A stretch of 16,994 nt of DNA. Origin: Pseudomonadota bacterium (lineage in GTDB: Bacteria > Pseudomonadota > Gammaproteobacteria > Steroidobacterales > GCA-2729495). The notes under the pieces were generated by a model. That model ran no database searches. It worked only from the letters and a program-made list of their open reading frames with translations, and was not told the origin of the DNA. Position numbers and translations under genes: made by a program. The first letter of the stretch is position 1; each line of letters begins with the position of its first letter. Location of the stretch: NCBI GenBank assembly GCA_030836925.1, contig JAUPLK010000007.1, positions 1 to 16,994 of the forward strand. Reading direction: 5' to 3'. Positions 5,912-13,550 of this stretch are shown piece after piece.

Positions 5912-6636
5912 CGACACTGTTCGTTTCGGATCTGCATCTGCATGCCTCCCGACCCGCCGTCACCGACTGCTTTCTGCGCTTCCTGAGCCAGACCGCGAGC
6001 CAGGCTGAGGCCCTGTACATCCTCGGCGACCTGTTCGAGAGCTGGATCGGCGATGACGCCCCGGGCCCGACCGGCATCGCGGTGAGCAACGCGTTGCGCA
6101 GCCTCGCCGGTCGCGGCGTCGCCTGCAGCTTCATGCAGGGCAACCGTGACTTCCTGATCTCGCGACACTTTGCAGCCCGCAGCGGTCTCACGCTGCTGCC
6201 CGACGAAACCGTCATCGATCTGCAGGGCGAACGCGCCCTGCTCATGCACGGCGATACGCTGTGCACGGATGACCACGCCTATCAGCGTTATCGACGGATC
6301 GTCCACTGGCGAGCCACGCAGGCGCTGTATCTCGCCTTGCCGGTCAGGGCCAGGAACCACATCGAGGCACAGTTGCGGAGTCGCAGCGCGGCGGCGAATG
6401 ACAGCAAGCCCGCCATGGTCATGGACGTCAACCCGCAGGCGGTAACCGACGCCATGGAACGTCACGGCGTCGCTCTGCTGATACACGGACATACGCACCG
6501 GCCGGCGATCCACCGGTTTGCAACCGCCGATCGCAAGGCGGCGAGACGGATCGTGCTCGGTGACTGGTATGCACAGGGCAGCGTACTGGCATGGACCGAC
6601 GCGGGCCCGGAGCTGCGGCAGATCGCACTGCACTAG
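5908..6636 (+). CDS. lpxH: UDP-2,3-diacylglucosamine diphosphatase LpxH
   Basis: LpxH hydrolyses UDP-2,3-diacylglucosamine to lipid X and UMP, the fourth step of lipid A synthesis, at the inner face of the cytoplasmic membrane. The 242-residue product has the calcineurin-like metallophosphoesterase motifs at the same positions as the E. coli enzyme: Asp8 and His10 in SDLHL, Asp41 in GDLFE, Asn79 in GNRD, His114 in MHGD, and His195 and His197 in HGHTH. Its start overlaps the ppiA stop by 4 bp (ATGA). It ends only 9 bp from the stop of the convergent receiver-kinase gene, leaving no room for a separate terminator. Its presence shows a Gram-negative of the beta/gamma type that uses LpxH rather than LpxI. 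Confidence 0.97.
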   Translation: MTTLFVSDLHLHASRPAVTDCFLRFLSQTASQAEALYILGDLFESWIGDDAPGPTGIAVSNALRSLAGRGVACSFMQGNRDFLISRHFAARSGLTLLPDETVIDLQGERALLMHGDTLCTDDHAYQRYRRIVHWRATQALYLALPVRARNHIEAQLRSRSAAANDSKPAMVMDVNPQAVTDAMERHGVALLIHGHTHRPAIHRFATADRKAARRIVLGDWYAQGSVLAWTDAGPELRQIALH

Positions 6637-6645
6637 CGACCGTCG

Positions 6646-7866
6646 TCAGGGGCCAGGCTCCCAGGCCAGCAGCTCGGCGACATCCTGGAAACGACCGGTT
6701 GGCTGCTTGGCCAGCATTCTGTCGATCAGCGGCTGGAACTCGGCCATTGCCGGCGGGAGCGCCGGTATCGGTGCCTGGCGGTGCTTGACGATCACGCTCA
6801 TCGCGGTCTCACCATCGTAGGGCTTGGTCCCGGTCAGCATCTCGAAAAAAATGATGCCCAGGCTGTAGATGTCGCCGCGCACATCCACCGCTTCGCCGTG
6901 CCCCTGCTCGGGACTCATGTAGTACGGCGTACCGAATATCGCGCCGGCGCCGGTCACCTCGGCCGTGAGCGCCACCTGCTTGGCCAGGCCGAAATCGATC
7001 AGCGCCAGCGTGTCGTCATCACGGAACAGCACATTGGTGGGCTTGAGGTCGCGGTGCAGGATGCCGGCTGCATGCAGCACACCGAGCGCCGAGGCGATAT
7101 CGCGCATCAGCCGGTAGGCTTCATAGCGATCCATTCCCGCCGTGATGCGTCGCTTCAGGCTGCCGCCGCCACAATGTTCCATGGCGATATAGGCGTGATC
7201 ATCCGCCACGCCAAAGTCGTGAATGCGCACCACGTTGGGATGATCAAGACGCGCAGCCAGTTCGTACTCGCGCAGGAACCGGTCGAGAATCTTGCCACTG
7301 GCCGCATCGCTGACCTGGTGCAGCACCTTGAGCACAACCTCCCGGCCCGAACCTCGTTCGCGGGCCAGGTAGACGGTGGCGATTTCACCGTGGGCGAGCT
7401 TGCGTACCACGCTGTAGTTGCGGGGAATGGGCCCGTTGCCGTTCGTCGCCAGGGATTCACCGCCGGTACGTGCGGGGTTGGCGCGGACCGAACCGATACG
7501 CAAGGCCTCCGCGACCGCCTCGACCAGCCGTGAATTGTTGAGTCGTGGCTTTCCGACATACTCGTCAGCGCCCGACTTGATGGCCGCCACCACCTGCCGC
7601 TCGTCGCCATTGCCGATGAAAATGACCGGCGGGAATTTCGGCTGGGCACGGAACCGGCGCAGCCACTCGATTGCATCCTCGCGACCGCAGGTATCGCCGA
7701 GCAGGACGACATCGTTGCCGGCACCGGAAAATGCATCGGGCAGACGCCCCGACTGCAGGGGGTCGTACTCGCGGATGATCGCCTCGGGCCAGTGCGCCGC
7801 GACGTGGTAGGAAAGCAGGCGCCGGTATTCGGCGTGATCGTCAATGATCAGGAACTTGAGGCTCAC
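6646..7866 (-). CDS. Receiver-like domain fused to a serine/threonine protein kinase
   Basis: The 406-residue soluble protein has two parts and no membrane segment. Residues 1-125 look like a response-regulator receiver, with acidic pair Asp9-Asp10 and the KP motif at Lys106. The expected phospho-acceptor position is Gly57 followed by Asp58, and the usual Thr/Ser of strand 4 is Gly85, so normal phosphorylation is doubtful. Residues 150 to about 400 are a Hanks-type kinase: ATP-anchoring Lys180, helix-C Glu200, catalytic HRDLKPTN (271-278, Asp273), DFG at 291-293, and an activation segment ending in SPEQ (318-321). The glycine loop is poor (LAHGEIATVYLA, 157-168). The GTG start overlaps the purF TGA (GTGA), suggesting coupled translation. 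The substrate is unknown. In Pseudomonas metZ follows purF, so this gene is a lineage-specific neighbour. Confidence 0.9.
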   Translation of the reverse strand: MSLKFLIIDDHAEYRRLLSYHVAAHWPEAIIREYDPLQSGRLPDAFSGAGNDVVLLGDTCGREDAIEWLRRFRAQPKFPPVIFIGNGDERQVVAAIKSGADEYVGKPRLNNSRLVEAVAEALRIGSVRANPARTGGESLATNGNGPIPRNYSVVRKLAHGEIATVYLARERGSGREVVLKVLHQVSDAASGKILDRFLREYELAARLDHPNVVRIHDFGVADDHAYIAMEHCGGGSLKRRITAGMDRYEAYRLMRDIASALGVLHAAGILHRDLKPTNVLFRDDDTLALIDFGLAKQVALTAEVTGAGAIFGTPYYMSPEQGHGEAVDVRGDIYSLGIIFFEMLTGTKPYDGETAMSVIVKHRQAPIPALPPAMAEFQPLIDRMLAKQPTGRFQDVAELLAWEPGP

Positions 7867-9377
7867 ACCGCAACATCAGCATCGGACGACACGCGGCGAC
7901 GTTTTCCATCACGTTGTGATTTTGCCCGGTCGTTGCGCTGCTGCTCGAGTTGGGAAAGATATTCCGGGCTCACGTCGCCGGTAACGTACTCGCCGGAAAA
8001 GCACGAGGTATCAAACCGGGTGATCTCGGCGTCGTCGTGATGCACGGCCTTGATCAGGTCTTCGAGATCCTGGTAAACGAGCCAGTCAGCACCGATGAAC
8101 TCCTGGACTTCCTGCTCGGTGCGACCGCTGGCCACCAGTTCGCTGGCGGCCGGCATGTCGATGCCATAGACATTCGGGAAACGGACCGGCGGCGAGGCCG
8201 AAGCAAAATAGACACGCCGTGCGCCCGCCTCCCGGGCCATCTCGATGATCTGCTGGGAGGTCGTGCCACGCACCACCGAATCATCGATGAGCAGCACGTT
8301 CTTGTCGTGGAACTCCAGGTCGATGGCATTCAGCTTGCGACGCACCGACTGCCGGCGCATTTCCTGCCCCGGCATGATGAAGGTACGGCCGATATAGCGG
8401 TTCTTGATGAAGCCCTCGCGATACTTGACGCCCAGCCGATGTGCCACTTCGAGGGCGCTGGTGCGGCTTGAGTCGGGAATCGGAATCACCACATCGATAT
8501 CGTGGTCCGGACGCTCGCGCAGGATCTTGTCGGCCAGATGCTCGCCCATGCGCAACCGCGCCTTGTAAACGGAGATGCGGTCGACGATGGAGTCGGGACG
8601 CGCAAAATAAACATACTCGAAGATGCACGGCGTGTAACTGCGCCGGATATCGCAGACCTGGCTGTGCAGGGTGCCGTCCTGCTCGATGATGACCGCCTCG
8701 CCCGGCAGGATATCGCGCACCATTCTGAAACCGAGCGCATCCATCGCCACGCTTTCCGAGGCCACCATGTGCTCGACACCGTCGGGCGTCTCGCGACGAC
8801 CGAGGCAGACCGGGCGTATGCCGTGGGGATCGCGAAAAGCCACGATGCCATAACCCATGATCAGCGCCACCACCGCATAGCCGCCCCGGCAGCGCCGATG
8901 CACGGCGGCCACCGCAGCGAAGATTGCCCGCGGCGTCAACTCGTCGGCAGGCTGCTGCTGGAGTTCGTGGGCAAACACGTTGAGCAGGGCTTCGGTGTCC
9001 GAACCGGTGTTCAGATGGCGCCGGTCCTGCTGGATCAGCAGGGCTTTAAGCTCATCGGAGTTGGTCAGGTTGCCGTTATGCGCCAGCGCGATGCCATACG
9101 GCGAATTGACGTAAAAGGGCTGAGCCTCGCTTGATTTGAGCGTGCCTGCGGTTGGATAGCGACAGTGGCCAATGCCGACGTTGCCGCGCAACTCTTCCAT
9201 GTGCCGCTGCATGAACACATCGCTGACAAGTCCGTTTTTCTTGCGCGTACAGAGCGTGCCGTTCCAGTCGGTCATTATCCCGGCGGCATCCTGGCCGCGA
9301 TGCTGCAGGACCATCAGCGCGTCATACAACCCCTGATTGACCGGCTGATGACTGACGATACCGACGATGCCACACAC
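7863..9377 (-). CDS. purF: Amidophosphoribosyltransferase
   Basis: PurF makes phosphoribosylamine from PRPP and glutamine, the committed step of purine synthesis. With the GTG start at 9377 the product is 504 residues (E. coli 505) and begins V/M-CGIVGIV, so removal of the first residue exposes the catalytic Cys2 of the N-terminal nucleophile glutaminase. The frame extends further upstream, but a longer protein would bury that cysteine. Glutaminase residues Arg73, Asn101-Gly102 and Asp127 are in place. The PRPP-binding loop VLLIDDSVVRGTT is at 361-373. AGGAG lies 10 nt before the GTG. The start overlaps the cvpA stop by one base (TAGTG), and its stop overlaps the start of the kinase gene. No purine-repressor operator was recognised nearby. 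Confidence 0.97.
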   Translation of the reverse strand: MCGIVGIVSHQPVNQGLYDALMVLQHRGQDAAGIMTDWNGTLCTRKKNGLVSDVFMQRHMEELRGNVGIGHCRYPTAGTLKSSEAQPFYVNSPYGIALAHNGNLTNSDELKALLIQQDRRHLNTGSDTEALLNVFAHELQQQPADELTPRAIFAAVAAVHRRCRGGYAVVALIMGYGIVAFRDPHGIRPVCLGRRETPDGVEHMVASESVAMDALGFRMVRDILPGEAVIIEQDGTLHSQVCDIRRSYTPCIFEYVYFARPDSIVDRISVYKARLRMGEHLADKILRERPDHDIDVVIPIPDSSRTSALEVAHRLGVKYREGFIKNRYIGRTFIMPGQEMRRQSVRRKLNAIDLEFHDKNVLLIDDSVVRGTTSQQIIEMAREAGARRVYFASASPPVRFPNVYGIDMPAASELVASGRTEQEVQEFIGADWLVYQDLEDLIKAVHHDDAEITRFDTSCFSGEYVTGDVSPEYLSQLEQQRNDRAKSQRDGKRRRVSSDADVAV

Positions 9378-9880
9378 TACAACCAGACTCCTGCCTGTTC
9401 GCCCAGACCCTTGACCTGCTGACCGGCCAGCCCCCAGAACTCTGCACCGGCAGCGGCGGCATACGGTATCAGCTTGGACCGTTGCCACCAAGATTCGGAG
9501 GAAAAACCGGCCTCATCAAGGACCAGCAGTACCAGCACGATCGCGATACCACCACGGGCCAGGCCAAACAGCAGACCCAACACCCGGTCGGTTCCAGTCA
9601 CGGGACTGTTGCGGATCAGGTATCCCACCAGCCAGCCCAGCAGGCTGCCGGCAAACAGTATGCCGACAAACACCAGGGTGCGGGCCGCCCACAGTTGCAA
9701 CGCCGGCTCATCCAGAACGGCACTGAGCAGTGGTCCCAGCTGACCGCCGTAACGGGCAGCACCCCACAGCGCCAGTATCCAGACCAGTACCGACAGGGCT
9801 TCACGGATAAAGCCGCGCAATACGCCCACCAGGCCGGAGATCGCCATCAGCACGACCAGAATGTAGTCAACCGTGTTCAT
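9377..9880 (-). CDS. cvpA: CvpA family inner-membrane protein
   Basis: The 167-residue protein has four likely membrane helices (about 6-24, 29-44, 66-89 and 101-121) and the typical early motif GLVGVLRGFIREALS of the CvpA family. In E. coli CvpA is needed for colicin V production and affects envelope stress tolerance; its biochemical role is not settled. It lies between dedD and purF, as in E. coli and Pseudomonas. The stop shares a base with the purF start, and only 3 bp separate its ATG from the dedD stop, so the three genes are very likely co-transcribed. Confidence 0.95.
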   Translation of the reverse strand: MNTVDYILVVLMAISGLVGVLRGFIREALSVLVWILALWGAARYGGQLGPLLSAVLDEPALQLWAARTLVFVGILFAGSLLGWLVGYLIRNSPVTGTDRVLGLLFGLARGGIAIVLVLLVLDEAGFSSESWWQRSKLIPYAAAAGAEFWGLAGQQVKGLGEQAGVWL

Positions 9881-9883
9881 GCG

Positions 9884-10513
9884 CTAGAGTTTTGTCACCT
9901 GACCGGTGAAACCCGCAGCCTTGAGTTTGTCGGCCAGTGCCACAGCCGCTTCGCGATCGGCACGCGGCCCGACCAGTACACGCAACATCGTCCCGTTGTT
10001 GCTCTTGCGGACCGTGGCACTGAAACCACCGGCTTGCAGCTTTTTGGCCAGGCCCTCGGCATTCTGCTGGCTGGAAAAACTGCCAAGCTGCACATACCAC
10101 TGTCCCGAATCGGGGGCTGCGCGCGCTGGCGCCGCTGCGGCTTGTTCGACGGATGGTGCGGCGGCTGCCTGGCTTGCGACTGGCGGTATCACGCCAGCCG
10201 GTTTTTCCGCTGCCGGTGGCCGGACTTCCGTTCGCTCGACGGCTGCCGGAATCGTACCGGCCGGTGCTTGATTGTCCGGCAGGACAACGGCAGCTTCAGC
10301 CGGCAAATCCCGCGGCTGGGGGACCGGCGGTACGCGGGCTTCACTGTCCAGACTCAGGGTATGCGTGCGCAGATCAGGTGCATCCGGCAACACGGCTTCC
10401 GGACCCGTGCTGCCGGGCTCCTGGTTGCCATCCAGGATCGAGGGCACGACCAGTACCAGAACCGCGAGCAGACACGCGGCACCAACCATTCGTTCAGCGA
10501 GCTGGCGGTCCAT
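9884..10513 (-). CDS. dedD: SPOR-domain cell-division protein, DedD-like
   Basis: The 209-residue protein has a short cytosolic start, one membrane helix (about 10-27, VGAACLLAVLVLVVP), a Pro/Ala-rich periplasmic linker, and a C-terminal SPOR domain from about 137 (WYVQLGSFSSQQNAEGL to the final QVTKL). SPOR domains bind denuded septal glycan, and DedD supports constriction in E. coli. Position between folC and cvpA matches E. coli dedD. An in-frame GTG directly before the ATG (10516) could also serve as start; the ATG is preferred because GGAA lies about 9 nt before it. Low complexity in the linker makes it a poor alignment target outside the SPOR part. Confidence 0.93.
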   Translation of the reverse strand: MDRQLAERMVGAACLLAVLVLVVPSILDGNQEPGSTGPEAVLPDAPDLRTHTLSLDSEARVPPVPQPRDLPAEAAVVLPDNQAPAGTIPAAVERTEVRPPAAEKPAGVIPPVASQAAAAPSVEQAAAAPARAAPDSGQWYVQLGSFSSQQNAEGLAKKLQAGGFSATVRKSNNGTMLRVLVGPRADREAAVALADKLKAAGFTGQVTKL

Positions 10514-10537
10514 CACAAAGGGTTTCCAGGCGGGCGC

Positions 10538-11824
10538 TCAGTATAGTCCAAGCCACTGCATGGCAGGCGCCACGATGCGGAACGAACCGCACACCACGAT
10601 GCGACCGGTTGCCGGGGTGAGACGTTCCGCCAGGGCAAAAGCCTCGGCCGGCGTCGCCGCATACGTCGCCCCGGCGATGCCAGCCGCTGCCATTCCGGCA
10701 TGCAGTCGCTCACTGGTGCTGGCCCGCGCGTCGTCGATCCCGGCGACGATCCAGCGTGTCGCCACCGGCGCCAGCGCAGTGACAAATGGCGTGATCGCCT
10801 TGTCGGCCAGCAGCGTCGTCACGATGGTGGTCGAGCGGCTCGCCGGCAGGGTCTCGAGCTGCGCGCGCAGTACGGCTGCCGCCTGTGGATTGTGCGCGAC
10901 GTCCAGAATCCACTCATGCGCCGCATGGACCTGCTGAAAGCGGCCATCCGGGCGGGACCGCGCAAAAACCGCGTTCAAGGCCGCGATATCGTCGAGCAGC
11001 ACCGGTTCAAGTACCGACAGTGCGGCCAGCACCAGACTCGCATTGCGAAACTGCGCGGCAGTCCAGTGCGCCGGTGCCTCGAGTCCGGAAAGCCGCCTGG
11101 CTGCGCACTGCCACGACCAGCTGCGCTGGCCGGCCGTCCCGGCAATACTGCCGGGCTGGTACGAAAAACCGGTGCCGGCAACAGCCAGCAGCACACCTGT
11201 TTCTGCCGCATGCCTGCGGATTGCTGCTGGCACCGGCTGATCGGCGTAAAAGGCCGGACGCCCGGCGCGCATGATCCCGGCTTTCTCCGCGGCAATTTCT
11301 TCGATGGTGTCGCCCAGCCAGTCCTGGTGATCCAGCCCGATCGTGGTGATCAAGGCCAGATCCGGAGCCAGACCATTGACCGCGTCGAGGCGGCCACCCA
11401 GACCGACTTCCAGTATCCAGCTGTCACAACCGGCCTGCGCAAAGCAGATGAATGCCGCCAGCGTGCCGAACTCGAAGTAAGTCAGCGGGATATCGCCGCG
11501 TACCGCTTCGACGCGCTCGAAAGCCTGCACCAGGTCTGCGTCGCCAATTGGCTGGCCACCGATGCGGATGCGTTCGTTGTAACGGAGCAGATGTGGCGAG
11601 CTGTACAGGCCCGGATGGCGCCCGCCGGCAAGCAGCAAATCCTGCAACAGGGTCACGGTCGTGCCCTTGCCGTTGGTGCCGGCAACGGTTGCGACCCGGC
11701 CAGCCGGCGGGTGCAGGTCGAGGCGATCCAGGACCGTCCGGACCCGCTCCAGACCAAGCTCGATCGCATGGGGGCTCAGCGACTCCTGCCACCGGAGCCA
11801 CTCCGCAAGGGTCCGCACAACCAC
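10538..11824 (-). CDS. folC: Dihydrofolate synthase / folylpolyglutamate synthase
   Basis: FolC adds glutamate to dihydropteroate and then lengthens the polyglutamate tail of folates, using ATP. The 428-residue product has the Mur-ligase-type layout: P-loop VAGTNGKGTT at 47-56, YSSPHLLRYNERIRI, TYFEFGTLAAF, ILEVGLGGRLDAVN, the LDHQDWLG segment, and DVAHNP in the C-terminal domain. Both possible starts are GTG: 11824, five bases after the accD stop, and 11818. Family alignment does not decide between them, since both give the expected RTLAEWL beginning. It follows accD and precedes dedD as in E. coli. Confidence 0.96.
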   Translation of the reverse strand: MVVRTLAEWLRWQESLSPHAIELGLERVRTVLDRLDLHPPAGRVATVAGTNGKGTTVTLLQDLLLAGGRHPGLYSSPHLLRYNERIRIGGQPIGDADLVQAFERVEAVRGDIPLTYFEFGTLAAFICFAQAGCDSWILEVGLGGRLDAVNGLAPDLALITTIGLDHQDWLGDTIEEIAAEKAGIMRAGRPAFYADQPVPAAIRRHAAETGVLLAVAGTGFSYQPGSIAGTAGQRSWSWQCAARRLSGLEAPAHWTAAQFRNASLVLAALSVLEPVLLDDIAALNAVFARSRPDGRFQQVHAAHEWILDVAHNPQAAAVLRAQLETLPASRSTTIVTTLLADKAITPFVTALAPVATRWIVAGIDDARASTSERLHAGMAAAGIAGATYAATPAEAFALAERLTPATGRIVVCGSFRIVAPAMQWLGLY

Positions 11825-11829
11825 GGGCC

Positions 11830-12705
11830 TCAGGCCGGCACGTCGTCAGCCGGCGGCGCCTGTTTGAGCAGCTTGGCGAGCAACCGGGCGATCTCGTCAC
11901 GCAACTGCCGGCGATCAACGATCATGTCCAGCGCGCCGTGTTCGAGCAGGAATTCACTGCGCTGGAAGCCCTCCGGCAGTGTCTCGCGCACGGTCTGCTG
12001 GATGACGCGCGGCCCGGCAAAACCGATCAGGGCATTGGGCTCGGCGATATTGATGTCGCCCAGCATGGCCAGACTTGCCGAAACGCCACCGGTGGTTGGA
12101 TCGGTGAGCACGGAAATGAAGGGGATCCGCGCATCGGCAAGCGCGGCCAGCGCACCACTGGTCTTGGCCATCTGCAGCAGCGAATAGAGGGCTTCCTGCA
12201 TGCGGGCACCGCCGCTGGCCGAGAAACAGACCAGCGGCATCCGGTGCTCACGGGCCCAGTTGGCTGCACGCATGAATTTCTCGCCGACCACCGAGCCCAT
12301 CGATCCGCCCATGAAGCGGAATTCGAAAGCGCAGACCACGATCGGCTGCCCCTTGAGCTGACCCGACATGGCGACCAGCGCATCACGCTCACCGGTGTCC
12401 TTCTGCGCCTGGACGATGCGTGCCCGATATGGCTTGGTGTCCTTGAAGCGCAGCGGATCCTGCGGCGTGAGTTTTTCACCGATCTCCCGGCCCGAACCCG
12501 CATCGAGAAACACCGCCAGCCTGTCGCGGGCAAACAGCCGCATGTGGAAGCTGCATTTCGGGCAGACGTGGAGATTCCGCTCCAGCTCGGCGCGATACAG
12601 CTGCGCACTGCACTGCGGACATTTGATCCAGAGCCCTTCAGGCACCGAACGCGTACGCCGTTCGGTCTTGATCCGCGAGGGCAGGACTTTTTCATACCAG
12701 GTCAT
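11830..12705 (-). CDS. accD: Acetyl-CoA carboxylase carboxyltransferase subunit beta
   Basis: AccD and AccA form the carboxyltransferase that moves CO2 from biotin to acetyl-CoA, giving malonyl-CoA for fatty acids. The 291-residue product has the N-terminal zinc ribbon with Cys29, Cys32, Cys48 and Cys51. It continues through the crotonase-like core with GGSMGSVVGEKF and the SASGGARMQE segment that helps form the oxyanion hole. The ATG at 12705 gives the family's usual M-WYEK start. No clear Shine-Dalgarno is visible in front of it. The gap to truA is only 24 bp and leaves no room for trpF, which separates the two in Pseudomonas. E. coli has dedA there instead. Confidence 0.98.
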   Translation of the reverse strand: MTWYEKVLPSRIKTERRTRSVPEGLWIKCPQCSAQLYRAELERNLHVCPKCSFHMRLFARDRLAVFLDAGSGREIGEKLTPQDPLRFKDTKPYRARIVQAQKDTGERDALVAMSGQLKGQPIVVCAFEFRFMGGSMGSVVGEKFMRAANWAREHRMPLVCFSASGGARMQEALYSLLQMAKTSGALAALADARIPFISVLTDPTTGGVSASLAMLGDINIAEPNALIGFAGPRVIQQTVRETLPEGFQRSEFLLEHGALDMIVDRRQLRDEIARLLAKLLKQAPPADDVPA

Positions 12706-12729
12706 GGGCGAATCATAATCAAGTCTGCA

Positions 12730-13536
12730 TCAACGATCACGCCATTCCGCGGACCAGACCGGTCGCGATGGTGGCAGCGGGAAAGCCAATGCATCCGGAT
12801 AATGGACAGCCGCCAGAAACAGCCCGGCAGACGGCGCAGTTGGTGCGGCGACACGCCGGTCTTTCAGCGCCAGCAGTTCAACGAGCCAGGCGGCCTGCGC
12901 CTCACCGGTACCGACCCGGACCAGCGAGCCGACGATATTGCGCACCATGTGATAGAGAAATCCGTTGGCGCGCACTTCGATCACCACATAATCGCCATGC
13001 CGGACGACTTCCAGGGCCTCGATCCGGCGTACCGGGCTTTTCGACTGGCAACCTGCGGCACGGAATGACGAAAAATCGTGTTCGCCGATGAGGTGCCTGG
13101 CCGCAAACTGCATCAGCGTCGCATCGATCGGCACACGCAACTGCCAGGCACGGTGGCGATCAAGCGCCGAACGCACCGGACGATTGAGAATCACATAGCG
13201 GTAGCTGCGCGCCAGAGCCGAGTATCGCGCATGAAAATCAGGCGGCACTGCCCGCACCCACTGGATGGCGATGTCTGCAGGCAGGTTGCTGTTGATGCCC
13301 CGCAACCAGGCGAATTCGGAGCGACGGGCCACGGAATCGAAATGCACGACCTGCCCGCAGGCGTGCACGCCGGTGTCGGTACGCCCGGCAGCAGCGGTCG
13401 TCAGGATTTCGTTGGCGACGGTACTGATCGCGGCATTCAGCGTGGACTGGATGCTGCGTGCGTGACTCTGGACCTGCCAGCCATGAAAATCACTGCCGTC
13501 GTATTCGACCCCGGCAGCAAAACGCTGGGCGATCAC
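12730..13536 (-). CDS. truA: tRNA pseudouridine(38-40) synthase
   Basis: TruA converts uridines 38-40 in the anticodon stem-loop of many tRNAs to pseudouridine. The 268-residue product is of normal length. The catalytic aspartate is Asp54 in AAGRTDTGVHA (49-59). Other family motifs are GVEYDGSDFHGWQ near the start, ARYSALARSYRY, HDFSSFRAAGCQSKSP and GFLYHMVRNIVGSLVRVG. The start is a GTG at 13536, 14 bp after the fimV stop, with no strong ribosome site, so translation may depend on ribosomes leaving fimV. The neighbouring fimV and accD fit the conserved gammaproteobacterial order. Confidence 0.97.
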   Translation of the reverse strand: MIAQRFAAGVEYDGSDFHGWQVQSHARSIQSTLNAAISTVANEILTTAAAGRTDTGVHACGQVVHFDSVARRSEFAWLRGINSNLPADIAIQWVRAVPPDFHARYSALARSYRYVILNRPVRSALDRHRAWQLRVPIDATLMQFAARHLIGEHDFSSFRAAGCQSKSPVRRIEALEVVRHGDYVVIEVRANGFLYHMVRNIVGSLVRVGTGEAQAAWLVELLALKDRRVAAPTAPSAGLFLAAVHYPDALAFPLPPSRPVWSAEWRDR

Positions 13537-13550
13537 GGATACGTTGCGAC

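Noticed and set aside
9300..10600. Purine-repressor operator near cvpA/purF
   Set aside because: I looked for an ACGCAAACG-type palindrome in front of dedD, cvpA and purF and saw none.
10700..12187. 495-codon plus-strand open frame opposite folC and accD
   Set aside because: It is a shadow of the two minus-strand genes, with no ribosome site or domain.
11452..13068. 538-codon plus-strand open frame opposite folC, accD and truA
   Set aside because: It spans three genes with clear catalytic motifs on the minus strand and crosses their junctions. The product is Arg/His-rich with no recognised domain.
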